Below, in pieces: positions 17,756 to 24,598 of a stretch of 55,444 bases of DNA; the first letter of the stretch is position 1, and each line of letters begins with the position of its first letter. Under the pieces are notes generated by a model. That model was not told where the DNA came from. It was given only the letters and a program-made list of their open reading frames with translations, and did no database searches. Source of the DNA: a virus; the IMG/VR virus record IMGVR_UViG_3300014848_000022, positions 1 through 55,444 of that record. One strand, 5' to 3'. A program made the position numbers and the translations under genes.

Positions 17756-18025
17756 TCACCATCCGGCCACGCCGCCGTGGTGCGAGCAAGTGCCGCGCGC
17801 ATGCTGGCTAAAACTCCAACTGCCGTCTGCGCAATGAGCGGTAGCGCCAGCAGGACGCCCACGCGAACGCATCGGGCTATGGATCGAGTTTCCATCGACA
17901 TTTGTGTAATGCGCGCCCCACGATGGACCGAAGTTATGGTGCACGGCATGGTGCCTATGGGCGCGTGCTTCTGCCAATCCCGGCGCGGCCACGCACAAAA
18001 CAACCGCCAAAATGGAACGAATCAT
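17756..18025 (-). CDS. DUF3761 secreted protein
   Basis: An 89-residue protein with a strong ribosome site (GGAGG, 7 bases). Residues 1-22 form a Sec signal peptide ending in AEARA. The mature part is His-rich at first and then carries the DUF3761 signature: YTNVDGNSIHSP, RPAGATAHCADGSWSFS and GTCSHHGGVAGW, with two Cys that could pair. DUF3761 proteins are small, secreted and of unknown function, common in bacterial genomes and only occasionally in phages. It lies in an island between tail genes and is probably a cargo gene expressed in the lysogen or late. Confidence 0.8.
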   Translation of the reverse strand: MIRSILAVVLCVAAPGLAEARAHRHHAVHHNFGPSWGAHYTNVDGNSIHSPMRSRGRPAGATAHCADGSWSFSQHARGTCSHHGGVAGW

Positions 18026-18032
18026 GAATAAT

Positions 18033-18049
18033 CCTCCTGCTTGAGGAGG
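18033..18049. promoter_or_regulatory. Hairpin pairing two divergent ribosome sites
   Basis: CCTCCT, loop GCTTG, AGGAGG. On the plus strand AGGAGG is the ribosome site of the 27-codon frame at 18058; on the minus strand AGGAGG (the complement of CCTCCT) is the site of the DUF3761 gene. Each RNA would fold its own ribosome site against the upstream complement, which could damp translation of both. Confidence 0.4.
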
Positions 18050-18057
18050 TTACCGTG

Positions 18058-18141
18058 ATGTTTTGTTGTATGGGCGGCAAGTTCTGCTGCGGATCGGCGC
18101 CGGGCACGCGACTGCCGAAGGGTAAATGTTACTCTGCATAG
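18058..18141 (+). CDS. Possible 27-residue Cys-rich peptide
   Basis: A very short frame with an AGGAGG ribosome site 8 bases before the ATG. The peptide holds two CC pairs (FCCMGG, FCCGSAPG) and a fifth Cys near the end (KGKCYSA), arranged as a small metal-binding or disulphide-rich peptide would be. The strong ribosome site is the main evidence, but the same bases are the complement of the DUF3761 site, so it could be coincidence. Confidence 0.3.
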   Translation: MFCCMGGKFCCGSAPGTRLPKGKCYSA

Positions 18142-18228
18142 GAGGGTGGTATAAAAAAGGGTTGCGTCGCGTGGGGGATAATCGGCGATATCAGAAGGTC
18201 GCTGACGCTCCGCTCATTGCGGTGATCA

Positions 18229-18798
18229 TCAAAACGGATCATGGTCCAGTGGGCCAACCCCTGACTGGTTCACCCCATAACCCAGAGATCTGTGGATATT
18301 GGTCATACCTTCCATGTCTCGCAAGCCGTATAGCAAGGTGCTTGCGGGCTGATACCCCACCAGCCCCGATACCGCGAACGAACCGATCAGCTCGGCGATT
18401 TCCTCAGCCTTGCGATAGAGAGCCGGGCCCATCACCGGGCGCGGCGGCATTTTGGCTGTGCCAAACTCATGGAACGGCATGATTTCGCTGGTCGAGCCGA
18501 CGGTGCCTTCCCAATCGCCGCTTTCGCGCTCGACGCTGTCGCGCAGGTCACCCCGGCGCAGCAAGGGGTCGTTCTCCGTGAACCCCTGCTGCAACCGATC
18601 TTCCTTGGTGGAATCGGCCAGTTCCGCCCACTCAGGGAACGGGCCTTCCGTGTCCTGATAATGGCCGAACTCGGCCTTAGCCTCTTTCTGCAAGATGGCT
18701 GTGGCCACCTCCAGGCCCTTCCTGGTCGCCACAAGGCCGCCCACAGTGTCTCGGGTAAGGTGGTGCGCCAAGTCGGCCAGGGTGGCGAACTCCATCAT
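18229..18798 (-). CDS. Tail-completion / gp10-like virion morphogenesis protein
   Basis: A 189-residue protein. The segment PFPEWAELADSTKEDRLQQG, then DPLLRRGDLRDSVERE and MPFHEFGTAKMPPRPVMGPA are the recognised blocks of the HK97 gp10 / Mu virion-morphogenesis group, which complete the tail or head-tail neck. Residues 1-50 form a helical N-terminus. The stop overlaps nothing downstream; its start overlaps the end of the frameshifted chaperone frame by 4 bases. Confidence 0.75.
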   Translation of the reverse strand: MMEFATLADLAHHLTRDTVGGLVATRKGLEVATAILQKEAKAEFGHYQDTEGPFPEWAELADSTKEDRLQQGFTENDPLLRRGDLRDSVERESGDWEGTVGSTSEIMPFHEFGTAKMPPRPVMGPALYRKAEEIAELIGSFAVSGLVGYQPASTLLYGLRDMEGMTNIHRSLGYGVNQSGVGPLDHDPF

Positions 18799-19339
18799 CC
18801 CTCAGGCTCCTTGAACACCCACCGGCCCCAATCGAACTCGCCGCCCTCCATTTCGCCCAAGGCGATGGAGAAGCCGAGCCGGTATTCATCGGGCAGCGTC
18901 ATCGCCTGTTCCGGCGACCACCCGTTCTTGATCAGGAATAGCGCCTCACGAAAAGGCGGGTGCTGCGCTATTCGCCGGACTTTTTTCGCAGAGACTCCTC
19001 GCTTTCCTCGGCGAAGTGCTGCTGGACGCCCAGCATGACAGCTTGCACGCCAGCCTCGTCCAGGCGCGTGATCAGCGCCTCGACTTCGCCTTTGGTCGTG
19101 GGTGGCACGACGACGGCGCCATCGATCGAGCCGACGAACAGCAGCGGCAGCACCATGCCCATGTAGACCTGGTTCTGCGCGCTCTGGCCCAGTGCCTCGA
19201 CAAGGCGGAACTGCGCCAGAACGCCGGGCTTGCGCAGCATGATCGAGCGGCCTTGCGCGTCCTGCACGGTGGCCTTCTGCACATCGGGCACGACGGCGGC
19301 CGGGTTGTCCGCCGGATCGGTCAGGGTTACCTTTGCCAT
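18795..19339 (-). CDS. Tail assembly chaperone, frameshifted fusion (GT-type)
   Basis: A -1 slip at A AAA AAG (18986 down to 18980) joins the first 120 residues of the short form to 61 more, beginning VRRIAQHPPF and ending WVFKEPEG, for a 181-residue fusion. The added part looks like a real domain (REALFLIKNGWSPEQAMTLPDEYRLGFSIALGEMEGGEFDW) but has no start or ribosome site of its own. Programmed -1 shifting in this gene pair is conserved in most tailed phages with long tails. Coordinates give the full span; the coding join is 19339-18980 then 18980-18795. Confidence 0.8.
18968..19339 (-). CDS. Tail assembly chaperone, short form (G-type)
   Basis: A 123-residue product made when ribosomes stay in frame. 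It opens with MAKVTLTDP and contains a central helical region (GVLAQFRLVEALGQSAQNQ). Between the tail tube and tape measure, this is the place of lambda G and of P2 E. It coats the tape measure during tail assembly and is absent from the virion. Its last codons include the slippery heptamer, after which the frame ends quickly (SGE stop). Confidence 0.75.
   Translation of the reverse strand: MAKVTLTDPADNPAAVVPDVQKATVQDAQGRSIMLRKPGVLAQFRLVEALGQSAQNQVYMGMVLPLLFVGSIDGAVVVPPTTKGEVEALITRLDEAGVQAVMLGVQQHFAEESEESLRKKSGE
18980..18986 (-). other. -1 programmed frameshift site A AAA AAG
   Basis: On the minus strand the zero frame reads CGA AAA AAG. The heptamer A AAA AAG fits X XXY YYZ and is the efficient E. 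coli dnaX type. The zero-frame stop comes 3 codons later, and the -1 frame is open for 61 codons with conserved-looking sequence. Confidence 0.85.
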
Positions 19340-19347
19340 GTCGTTCC

Positions 19348-19779
19348 TCAGGCCTGCTTGATGCGCTTGGCGTAAGTGCCGGTGAGCTGCTGCGCGACTT
19401 CCTTGTCGGCCTCGAACATGCCGGGGTCATAGTCGAACAGCACGCGCTCATAGCGGAACTGCGTGACCGATCCGTTCGGCTCCTTGATGGTCTCCTGCAC
19501 GGTGCAGTAGTCCTCGCTTTGGCCAGCCCAATAGGCCGCCTCCAGCCCGGCGAAGTAGTTGTCGAGCGTGGCGTCGCGGCGCACGGTCTTGATGTCGAGC
19601 GTGCCCCCCTCCCAGAACCGCAGCGTGTCGTTCACGCCGTCCAGCCCCTTGATCTTGGTCTTGGTGGTTTCCGGCTTCGACGAAAACGACGTGACCTTGC
19701 CCAGCGGCAGGTTGGTGCCGTTCGGCAACGTGACCACGACCGATACGTCGCGGCCGATAGAATAACCCTGTTGGGGCAT
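19348..19779 (-). CDS. Tail tube protein
   Basis: A 143-residue protein directly after the sheath gene, as in Mu gpM and P2 FII. The sequence SSKPETTKTKIKGLDGVNDTLRFW and DVSVVVTLPNGTNLPLGKVTSF have the beta-sandwich pattern of tube subunits. The tube lies inside the contractile sheath and carries DNA and the tape measure. A terminator-like hairpin lies between it and the sheath gene, which may set the sheath-to-tube ratio. Confidence 0.8.
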   Translation of the reverse strand: MPQQGYSIGRDVSVVVTLPNGTNLPLGKVTSFSSKPETTKTKIKGLDGVNDTLRFWEGGTLDIKTVRRDATLDNYFAGLEAAYWAGQSEDYCTVQETIKEPNGSVTQFRYERVLFDYDPGMFEADKEVAQQLTGTYAKRIKQA

Positions 19780-19800
19780 TGCTGGCGCTCCTCAGAAACG

Positions 19801-19828
19801 AAAAAGGCCCGCCGGTCAGGGCGAGGCC
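19801..19828 (-). terminator. Terminator-like hairpin between sheath and tube genes
   Basis: Minus strand GGCC(T)CGCC / GGCGGGCC gives an 8-bp stem with one bulged T and a short loop, followed by TTTTTCG. Placement between two abundant virion genes suggests partial termination or an RNA-stability element. Confidence 0.6.
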
Positions 19829-19851
19829 AAAAAGGGACGATGTGGCGGCGT

Positions 19852-21381
19852 TCAGGCGGCGGTGGTGCTGGCGATGCTGACGCTCTGGCCGCCTTCCAGG
19901 TTCACCAAGAACAGGGTGATGATCGAGAGATAGGTCACGCGCACGTTGACCTGCTCCTTGCCCAGCGCGACCTGGTCGGACGGGTTGTTGCTGGCGTCGA
20001 GGATCGCGGAAAAGGCCTGCCCGGTCGGGTTGTTCACGTCGCCGATCATGCCGCTCGTCTGCATATTCGACAGAAACGTGGTGATTGCGCCGAGCGCGGT
20101 CTGGCGCTGCGTCGGGGTCTGGAGGCGGCCGACCTGAATGCCCATCGCGGTATTGAGCGTGTAGGCGATGTAGTAGGTCAGGCGCGGGTAATTGTCGCCG
20201 TTGATGACCGGGTTCGAACTGGTGTTCTTGCCGATGCGAGAGCCGAAATAGGCCCCGCCCGGACACGGGTTCGTCACCACATCGATGCCGGCATTCGACA
20301 GGGTTTGCAGGTCGGCCGCCGAATAGACCGCGCTGGCATTCGTCTTCTGCGTGGCGACGATCCCGGAAAGCTGCTTGTTGAGCGCCGACTCCTGCGGGTT
20401 GAGCGCTGACAGGCGCCCGGCCAGAAACGATTGCGGACTGATCAGGCGCGTGACGCCATTGACCGGATCGGCCACATAGCACCAGTCACCGAACAGCAAC
20501 TTGAAGCTGTAGCTGTCGATCCCGGCCGTCGCCTTGGTGGTCACGGCGTTCGCGATCGTGTCGCCGGCCGGTCCGGTGCCGATCATGTAGATGCCCTCGG
20601 ACAGGCCAAACGCCACCTGCGCGGTCCACGAGGTCGAGGCATCGCAATCGGCGAGGAAGGCATTGAGGCAGCCGGTGGCGCGCAGGGCATACATGCCGGT
20701 GCGCGAGGTGCCATCAGTGCCGACCATCTGCGTCGCGGTCACGCCGCTGGCGCCGTCGAGGCCGCCAGAGAGCGTCACCGTGGTGGCGACCGGTGCCGTG
20801 GTGGAGACGCCAGCGGAAGCCACGACCAGCTTCGACGGGCCGCGCAGCGCACTGGCGCCGTTGTTGATGGCGGCGGCGATGGCGACCCACACGGCATTGC
20901 CAGTCAGGCCTGCGGCCAGGTTGTCGAAGGTTTCCGGCGCATAGCCCGGCAAGCTCAGCACCAGCTTCCACGAATTGGCCGCAGTGCCGGCGGAAATCGC
21001 GGCGGTGATCGAGTCGCCCAGCGTGCCGGTATACTTGCCGGTCAGGGTCAGGCCGTTGGTGCCGATCGTTGCGGCAGCGGCGGCATCGGTGCCATCGGTG
21101 ACGCGCACGCCGCGCATGTTGGTCGCGCCGTTCAACGCGGCATAATAGACGGCCGTGGACAGGTCATACTTGCGGTTGCCCATGGCGCCGAACGCCTGCG
21201 CCGCATCGGCATAGGTCGCCAGCGTGACCGGAGAATTGACCGGGCCCCACGAGCCGACGCCGACGATGCCAAGGATGTTGGTCGCGATGCCGTTGATATA
21301 GGTCTGCTGCGGCGGCGTGATCTGGACATAGACGTCGGGCACGGCCGAATTGATCGCGGCCCCCTGCTGGATGACGGGCAT
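19852..21381 (-). CDS. Contractile tail sheath protein
   Basis: A 509-residue protein of the Mu gpL-type sheath family. The N-terminal PDVYVQITPPQQTYINGIATNILGIVGVGSWGPVNSP is partly conserved (residues 15-50), and the C-terminal part carries the sheath core (NGDNYPRLTYYIAYTLNTAMG, LGAITTFLSNMQTSGMIGDV). Around residue 280-420 is SFLAGRLSALNPQESALNKQLSGI. Contraction of this sheath drives the tube through the envelope, so the virion is a myovirus. Confidence 0.93.
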   Translation of the reverse strand: MPVIQQGAAINSAVPDVYVQITPPQQTYINGIATNILGIVGVGSWGPVNSPVTLATYADAAQAFGAMGNRKYDLSTAVYYAALNGATNMRGVRVTDGTDAAAAATIGTNGLTLTGKYTGTLGDSITAAISAGTAANSWKLVLSLPGYAPETFDNLAAGLTGNAVWVAIAAAINNGASALRGPSKLVVASAGVSTTAPVATTVTLSGGLDGASGVTATQMVGTDGTSRTGMYALRATGCLNAFLADCDASTSWTAQVAFGLSEGIYMIGTGPAGDTIANAVTTKATAGIDSYSFKLLFGDWCYVADPVNGVTRLISPQSFLAGRLSALNPQESALNKQLSGIVATQKTNASAVYSAADLQTLSNAGIDVVTNPCPGGAYFGSRIGKNTSSNPVINGDNYPRLTYYIAYTLNTAMGIQVGRLQTPTQRQTALGAITTFLSNMQTSGMIGDVNNPTGQAFSAILDASNNPSDQVALGKEQVNVRVTYLSIITLFLVNLEGGQSVSIASTTAA

Positions 21382-21408
21382 TCTCTTGCTCCTGCTGGTT
21401 CGGCCGGA

Positions 21409-21573
21409 TCAGGCCTTGGCTTCGCTCGCGTCGGCGGCGGGTTCTTCGGGGGCGGTGGTGGCGACGACGAACCGCGCGGTGTCGTCGGCCAGGATCGCCT
21501 TGATCTGGTTGGCATCGGTGATGACATCGCCGACCGCATGGCCGGCGAATGGCTGGGTGACCGTCAGGGCCAT
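21409..21573 (-). CDS. Small protein upstream of sheath (DUF2635-like position)
   Basis: A 54-residue protein with a good ribosome site (AAAGGA, 6 bases). It starts MALTVTQPFAGHAVGDVI and ends in an acidic Ala-rich tail. In Mu-like phages a small DUF2635 protein (gp38) precedes the sheath, and the GHAVGD segment and the position would fit, but the match is weak. Longer overlapping frames here are Arg-rich shadows. Confidence 0.6.
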   Translation of the reverse strand: MALTVTQPFAGHAVGDVITDANQIKAILADDTARFVVATTAPEEPAADASEAKA

Positions 21574-21584
21574 GTGCTGTCCTT

Positions 21585-22178
21585 TCAGGGGGTGATGAGG
21601 GCAATCGAGCCGATGGTGGCGCCGTTGACCTGCGCGTCCATTTCCACGGTAGTCTGCGCGATCGGGGTGGCGGTCATGGTTTGCAGCACGCCGTAGTTGA
21701 CGCTCAGCATAACATCGCGCCGGTAGAGGTTGAGCAACTGCTTGTCGTCGACCAACTGGCCGCCGGTCCACGACAGCAGCGCCTGCGTGCCATCTGCCAG
21801 TGTGAGCCGGAACGTATCGGACAGGTGGGCATCGATCGCATCGCCAAGCAGATCGCGGGCGGCGAAGGTGCTGGCCCAGATGCTGATCTGCATCTGCCGG
21901 GTCCGACGCTGGGTTTCGCGCACTGCCTGTGCGGCGCCTGTCTCGACCCAATCCATGTCGGCCTTGGTGATCACCGTCACCCGCTCGCCCTTGAGCGGCC
22001 AGACCGAGACATGCACGGTCCCGGCTTTCAGGTCGGCGTCCAGTGTCTGCTTGTCGGGCCAGCCCACGTAGAACTTCACGACAGCACCGATCAGCGCGAC
22101 GGTGCCATCCGATGCTGGCGCGAACAGCGCGGCGATGTCGTCGGCCACGGCGTTGGCGGCATCGATATAGCTGGCCAT
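21585..22178 (-). CDS. Tail terminator/neck protein, Mu gp37-like position
   Basis: A 197-residue protein. It begins with a helix (DAANAVADDIAALFA) and contains VHVSVWPLKGERVTVITKADMDW and RRTRQMQISIWAST, beta strands like those of minor tail/terminator proteins. It lies between the neck protein and the sheath. It probably caps the tail tube or joins it to the head. Confidence 0.6.
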   Translation of the reverse strand: MASYIDAANAVADDIAALFAPASDGTVALIGAVVKFYVGWPDKQTLDADLKAGTVHVSVWPLKGERVTVITKADMDWVETGAAQAVRETQRRTRQMQISIWASTFAARDLLGDAIDAHLSDTFRLTLADGTQALLSWTGGQLVDDKQLLNLYRRDVMLSVNYGVLQTMTATPIAQTTVEMDAQVNGATIGSIALITP

Positions 22179-22528
22179 CAGACCTCCAGAAGCGCCACGG
22201 TGAGGCGATATCCCAGGCTGTCCCAGTAGGGCGCGATCACTTGGTAGCGACTACCGAGATCGTCGATCATCACGTCGCCGACCTTGAGCGTGCCATTGGC
22301 CAGTTTGCCGCGGGCGATGAACACCCACCATTCAGGCTGGCGCGCGTCGCTGGGCAGCGCGGCCGGCGCCCGCGCGCCTTCCTTGCGCTCCTGGATGCTG
22401 GCGGGGATGCCCGACGCGATCGGCGTCTCGCTTGTCTGGATCTGGCCGCCATAGCCAATCCGCCCCCCTTGGACCTGTCCGCCGGGCCGATGAAACGCCA
22501 CAGTGCGGGGGTAAAGGAACGATGGCAT
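22178..22528 (-). CDS. Head-tail joining protein
   Basis: A 116-residue protein whose start overlaps the previous stop (TGATG at 22528). The C-terminal half (WWVFIARGKLANGTLKVGDV, LGSRYQVIAPYWDSLGYRLTV) has the beta-barrel pattern of head-tail joining (stopper) proteins. A longer frame reaching 22846 lies inside the upstream gene and is not used. Confidence 0.6.
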   Translation of the reverse strand: MPSFLYPRTVAFHRPGGQVQGGRIGYGGQIQTSETPIASGIPASIQERKEGARAPAALPSDARQPEWWVFIARGKLANGTLKVGDVMIDDLGSRYQVIAPYWDSLGYRLTVALLEV

Positions 22529-23448
22529 CAGAAAAACAGCTTCAGCCGGAACTGTTCGAGCAGGTTCTTGGTGTCGCTGTCGAGCCGGTTGTCGCTCCAG
22601 CGCTCGAACTTGGTCCCCCCGGCCTGCACGATCTTCAGGCTGGGCGGCGCGTATTCGTCGGCGCCCGCGTTGATCACGATATTGGCCACAGCCTGCTTGA
22701 GCGTGGTGGGTAGCCCGGCGGCGGGATAGCCCGCGACATAGCGCAGGCAGACATCGGTGTAATAGGCCAGCATCAGCCCGGCCGGCACCCAGACTTCGCC
22801 GGTCACCGGGCGCACATCGGCGCTGCGCACATCGAAGGGCACCCACTGCGGCGGCCCGCCGAACGTCTGCACGGCGGCCAGCAGATTCACGTCATTGTAA
22901 AGGCCCGCTACCTGGTCGCTGCGGCGCCCATAGGCATAGCGACCACAGCCTGACAGCAGGCGCATGACCGGCGCGCGCGACACCCTGGTCTGCGAGCGCT
23001 TGGCGGCCAAGGGGCGTTCCTCGACGATGACCAAGCCCGCTTCGAGCGTGGCGCCGATGCTGTGCGCATTGATCGGGGCGGAAACCGTGATCGTGCCGGC
23101 CTGGGCATTGGTGCCGGTGATCACCAGCGCCTCTACCTTGGCATTGTCGGACCGGTCGACGATAAGCACCTCGCCAATCAGGTTGGACGTGCCCACGCTG
23201 GCCATCGGATAGGCAAACGTTGCTGGCTGCCCAGCCGTCAGCGCGACAGGGAGCGCGGCGGAAAATGTCGGTTGCAGCGAGGCCATGTAGCAGGGGACGC
23301 CCCGGCTGTCGGGCGCCCAGACCAGCCCCTCGGGACGCTGGATATAGCTGTCCACCACGCCGCAGGCGTTGACGATGTCAGATTCCGAGACGTCTGGGCC
23401 AAGGCCATAGGTCGCGTACTCGTCGGGCTGGAGGTAGACGCTGGGCAT
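22528..23448 (-). CDS. Head-tail connector/adaptor protein
   Basis: A 306-residue protein. Its opening (YLQPDEYATYGLGPDVSESDIVNA) and the C-terminal LKQAVANIVINAGADEYAPPS resemble gp6-like connector proteins that bind under the portal, but a beta-rich insertion (residues 65-150) makes it longer than usual. It follows the 84-residue protein by 3 bases. The exact family is uncertain. Confidence 0.6.
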   Translation of the reverse strand: MPSVYLQPDEYATYGLGPDVSESDIVNACGVVDSYIQRPEGLVWAPDSRGVPCYMASLQPTFSAALPVALTAGQPATFAYPMASVGTSNLIGEVLIVDRSDNAKVEALVITGTNAQAGTITVSAPINAHSIGATLEAGLVIVEERPLAAKRSQTRVSRAPVMRLLSGCGRYAYGRRSDQVAGLYNDVNLLAAVQTFGGPPQWVPFDVRSADVRPVTGEVWVPAGLMLAYYTDVCLRYVAGYPAAGLPTTLKQAVANIVINAGADEYAPPSLKIVQAGGTKFERWSDNRLDSDTKNLLEQFRLKLFF

Positions 23449-23451
23449 GGA

Positions 23452-23706
23452 TCAGGCCGCCAAGTCCTTGAAGCCGGGCGGCGTCCAGAGCCGGGTGCGC
23501 TTGGCCTGCCCGGTCTTGATCAGGTAGCGGCCCAAGCTGTCAGGAACCTTGGCCGCGCCGTTGATGAAACAGACCTCGAACGTGATCGGCTCGCCAGATT
23601 CGGTCAGCCAGTCGCTGGCGATCACGCCGCCGGTGAATCTGGGGTCGGCTGCGGGCGCGACGTACATGGTGTGGTTTCGGCGCTCGCCGGGATAGTAGAC
23701 GCGCAT
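23452..23706 (-). CDS. Small protein between capsid and connector genes
   Basis: An 84-residue protein containing GVIASDWLTESGEPITFEVCFINGAAKVPDSLGRYLI in part, a compact beta-rich pattern. It lies first after the capsid terminator and right before the connector. A minor head or neck role is inferred from position only. Confidence 0.5.
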   Translation of the reverse strand: MRVYYPGERRNHTMYVAPAADPRFTGGVIASDWLTESGEPITFEVCFINGAAKVPDSLGRYLIKTGQAKRTRLWTPPGFKDLAA

Positions 23707-23719
23707 CAGGATGCCCCAA

Positions 23720-23750
23720 AGAAAAAGGCCGCCCCCCTAAGGAGCGGCCC
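23720..23750 (-). terminator. Intrinsic terminator after major capsid region
   Basis: On the minus strand GGGCCGCTCC / GGGGGCGGCC form a GC-rich stem (GGCCGC core paired with GCGGCC) followed by TTTTTCTTT. It follows the HNH gene and the short duplicate of the capsid 3' end, so it is probably the original terminator of the capsid gene. Confidence 0.7.
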
Positions 23751-23780
23751 AGGCTGTCGCTTGGCTGAAAGGGAAGGGGA

Positions 23781-23795
23781 TCAGCCGGCGGTGAC
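23781..23795 (-). other. Duplicate of the major capsid gene 3' end
   Basis: Minus strand GTCACCGCCGGCTGA matches the last 15 bases of the capsid gene (24599-24613, GTAACCGCCGGCTAA) at 13 positions, coding Val-Thr-Ala-Gly-stop in both. It lies one base after the HNH stop codon. This is what would be left if the HNH gene entered at the capsid stop codon. Confidence 0.5.
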
Positions 23796-23796
23796 G

Positions 23797-24501
23797 TCAG
23801 AGCAGAAGACCCTGACGCTGCATAAAATCGATCGGATCGGAAGCGCGCTTGCGGCAATTGCAAGGCTTGCAGGTCCATTGCAGGTTCCTGCGGTCGTTAG
23901 AGCCTCCGCGCGACAGCGGGACAATATGGTCCAGTTCGCCGCCGCCGTTAAGCTTCGTCTTGCAGATTGCGCAGCGATCACGCTGCAATCGTCTGATTTC
24001 TTGAATATCCTCAAAGGTATGCCTTCCGCCGTTGCCGTTTTTCAGCGCCTTGCGGTTGGCAAAATAGGTCTTGTACGCGTCCCGGTTCTTGCGGCGGTAT
24101 TCACGATACCATGCTCGCATAGCTTCGGGGTCTTTGGCGCGGCGCGCTCGGTTCTGCGCGTTCACCAGCTCGCGGTTCGCTTGCCGGTAGACCCGAACGC
24201 GGCGCAAGTCATCCGCGCGCAACGATGGGTCAGCGCGCCACTGCTCTCTAGCGCGACGACAAATTTCGTCTCGGTTTTCAGCCCGGTAAGATCGGACCGC
24301 CGTTCTCGCTCGTTCAAGGTTGGCTGCGCGCCAGTCGGCGGCACGACGTCGGTGCCTTTCCGATTGTTCGGCCCGCTTGGCGGTCATGCAGGCTTTGCAA
24401 TGGGAGCGAGGCGCCTTTCGATCACCCCGACAATAGTACGCGCTATGCGGTTTTTCCGCTCCGCAACTGGCGCAAATCTTGGTAGGCTCAGCGTTAGCCA
24501 T
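23797..24501 (-). CDS. HNH endonuclease inserted after major capsid gene
   Basis: A 234-residue protein. The N-terminus has a zinc-ribbon-like CASCG...C..C set (residues 10-40), then a long Arg-rich helical region (residues 40-165) with WRAANLERAR and WYREYRRKNRDAY patterns seen in phage HNH proteins. The C-terminal HNH core is CAICKTKLNGGGELDHIVPLS, GGSNDRRNLQWTC and CNCRK. It is probably a site-specific mobile endonuclease. It follows the capsid gene across a 97-base gap with a strong hairpin. Confidence 0.85.
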   Translation of the reverse strand: MANAEPTKICASCGAEKPHSAYYCRGDRKAPRSHCKACMTAKRAEQSERHRRRAADWRAANLERARTAVRSYRAENRDEICRRAREQWRADPSLRADDLRRVRVYRQANRELVNAQNRARRAKDPEAMRAWYREYRRKNRDAYKTYFANRKALKNGNGGRHTFEDIQEIRRLQRDRCAICKTKLNGGGELDHIVPLSRGGSNDRRNLQWTCKPCNCRKRASDPIDFMQRQGLLL

Positions 24502-24529
24502 CTTGCTGGTCCTTCAGCTAGATCGGTTA

Positions 24530-24563
24530 GAGGCCGGGTTGCGCTGCTAACGCGCCCGGCCTC
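24530..24563. other. Strong hairpin between capsid and HNH genes
   Basis: GAGGCCGGG / CCCGGCCTC, a perfect 9-bp stem with an inner GCG..CGC pairing. There is no T-tract on either side, so it is not a standard terminator; it may protect capsid mRNA or limit HNH expression. Confidence 0.5.
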
Positions 24564-24598
24564 GCCAATATAGCCGAAAGAACAGCAAAAGTAAAACG

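Noticed and set aside
19448-20482. 344-codon open frame inside the sheath/tube region
   Set aside because: Same strand, other frame; Gly/Arg/His-rich and crosses the terminator and two clear virion genes.
20431-21696. 421-codon plus-strand frame across the sheath gene
   Set aside because: Antisense shadow of the sheath gene with extreme Gly/Arg content and no ribosome site.
24530-24563. Intrinsic terminator after the capsid gene
   Set aside because: Strong stem but no T-tract on either strand; kept as a hairpin of unknown role.
23062-24573. 503-codon plus-strand frame across connector and HNH genes
   Set aside because: Runs antisense through recognised motifs of at least three genes; no domain visible.
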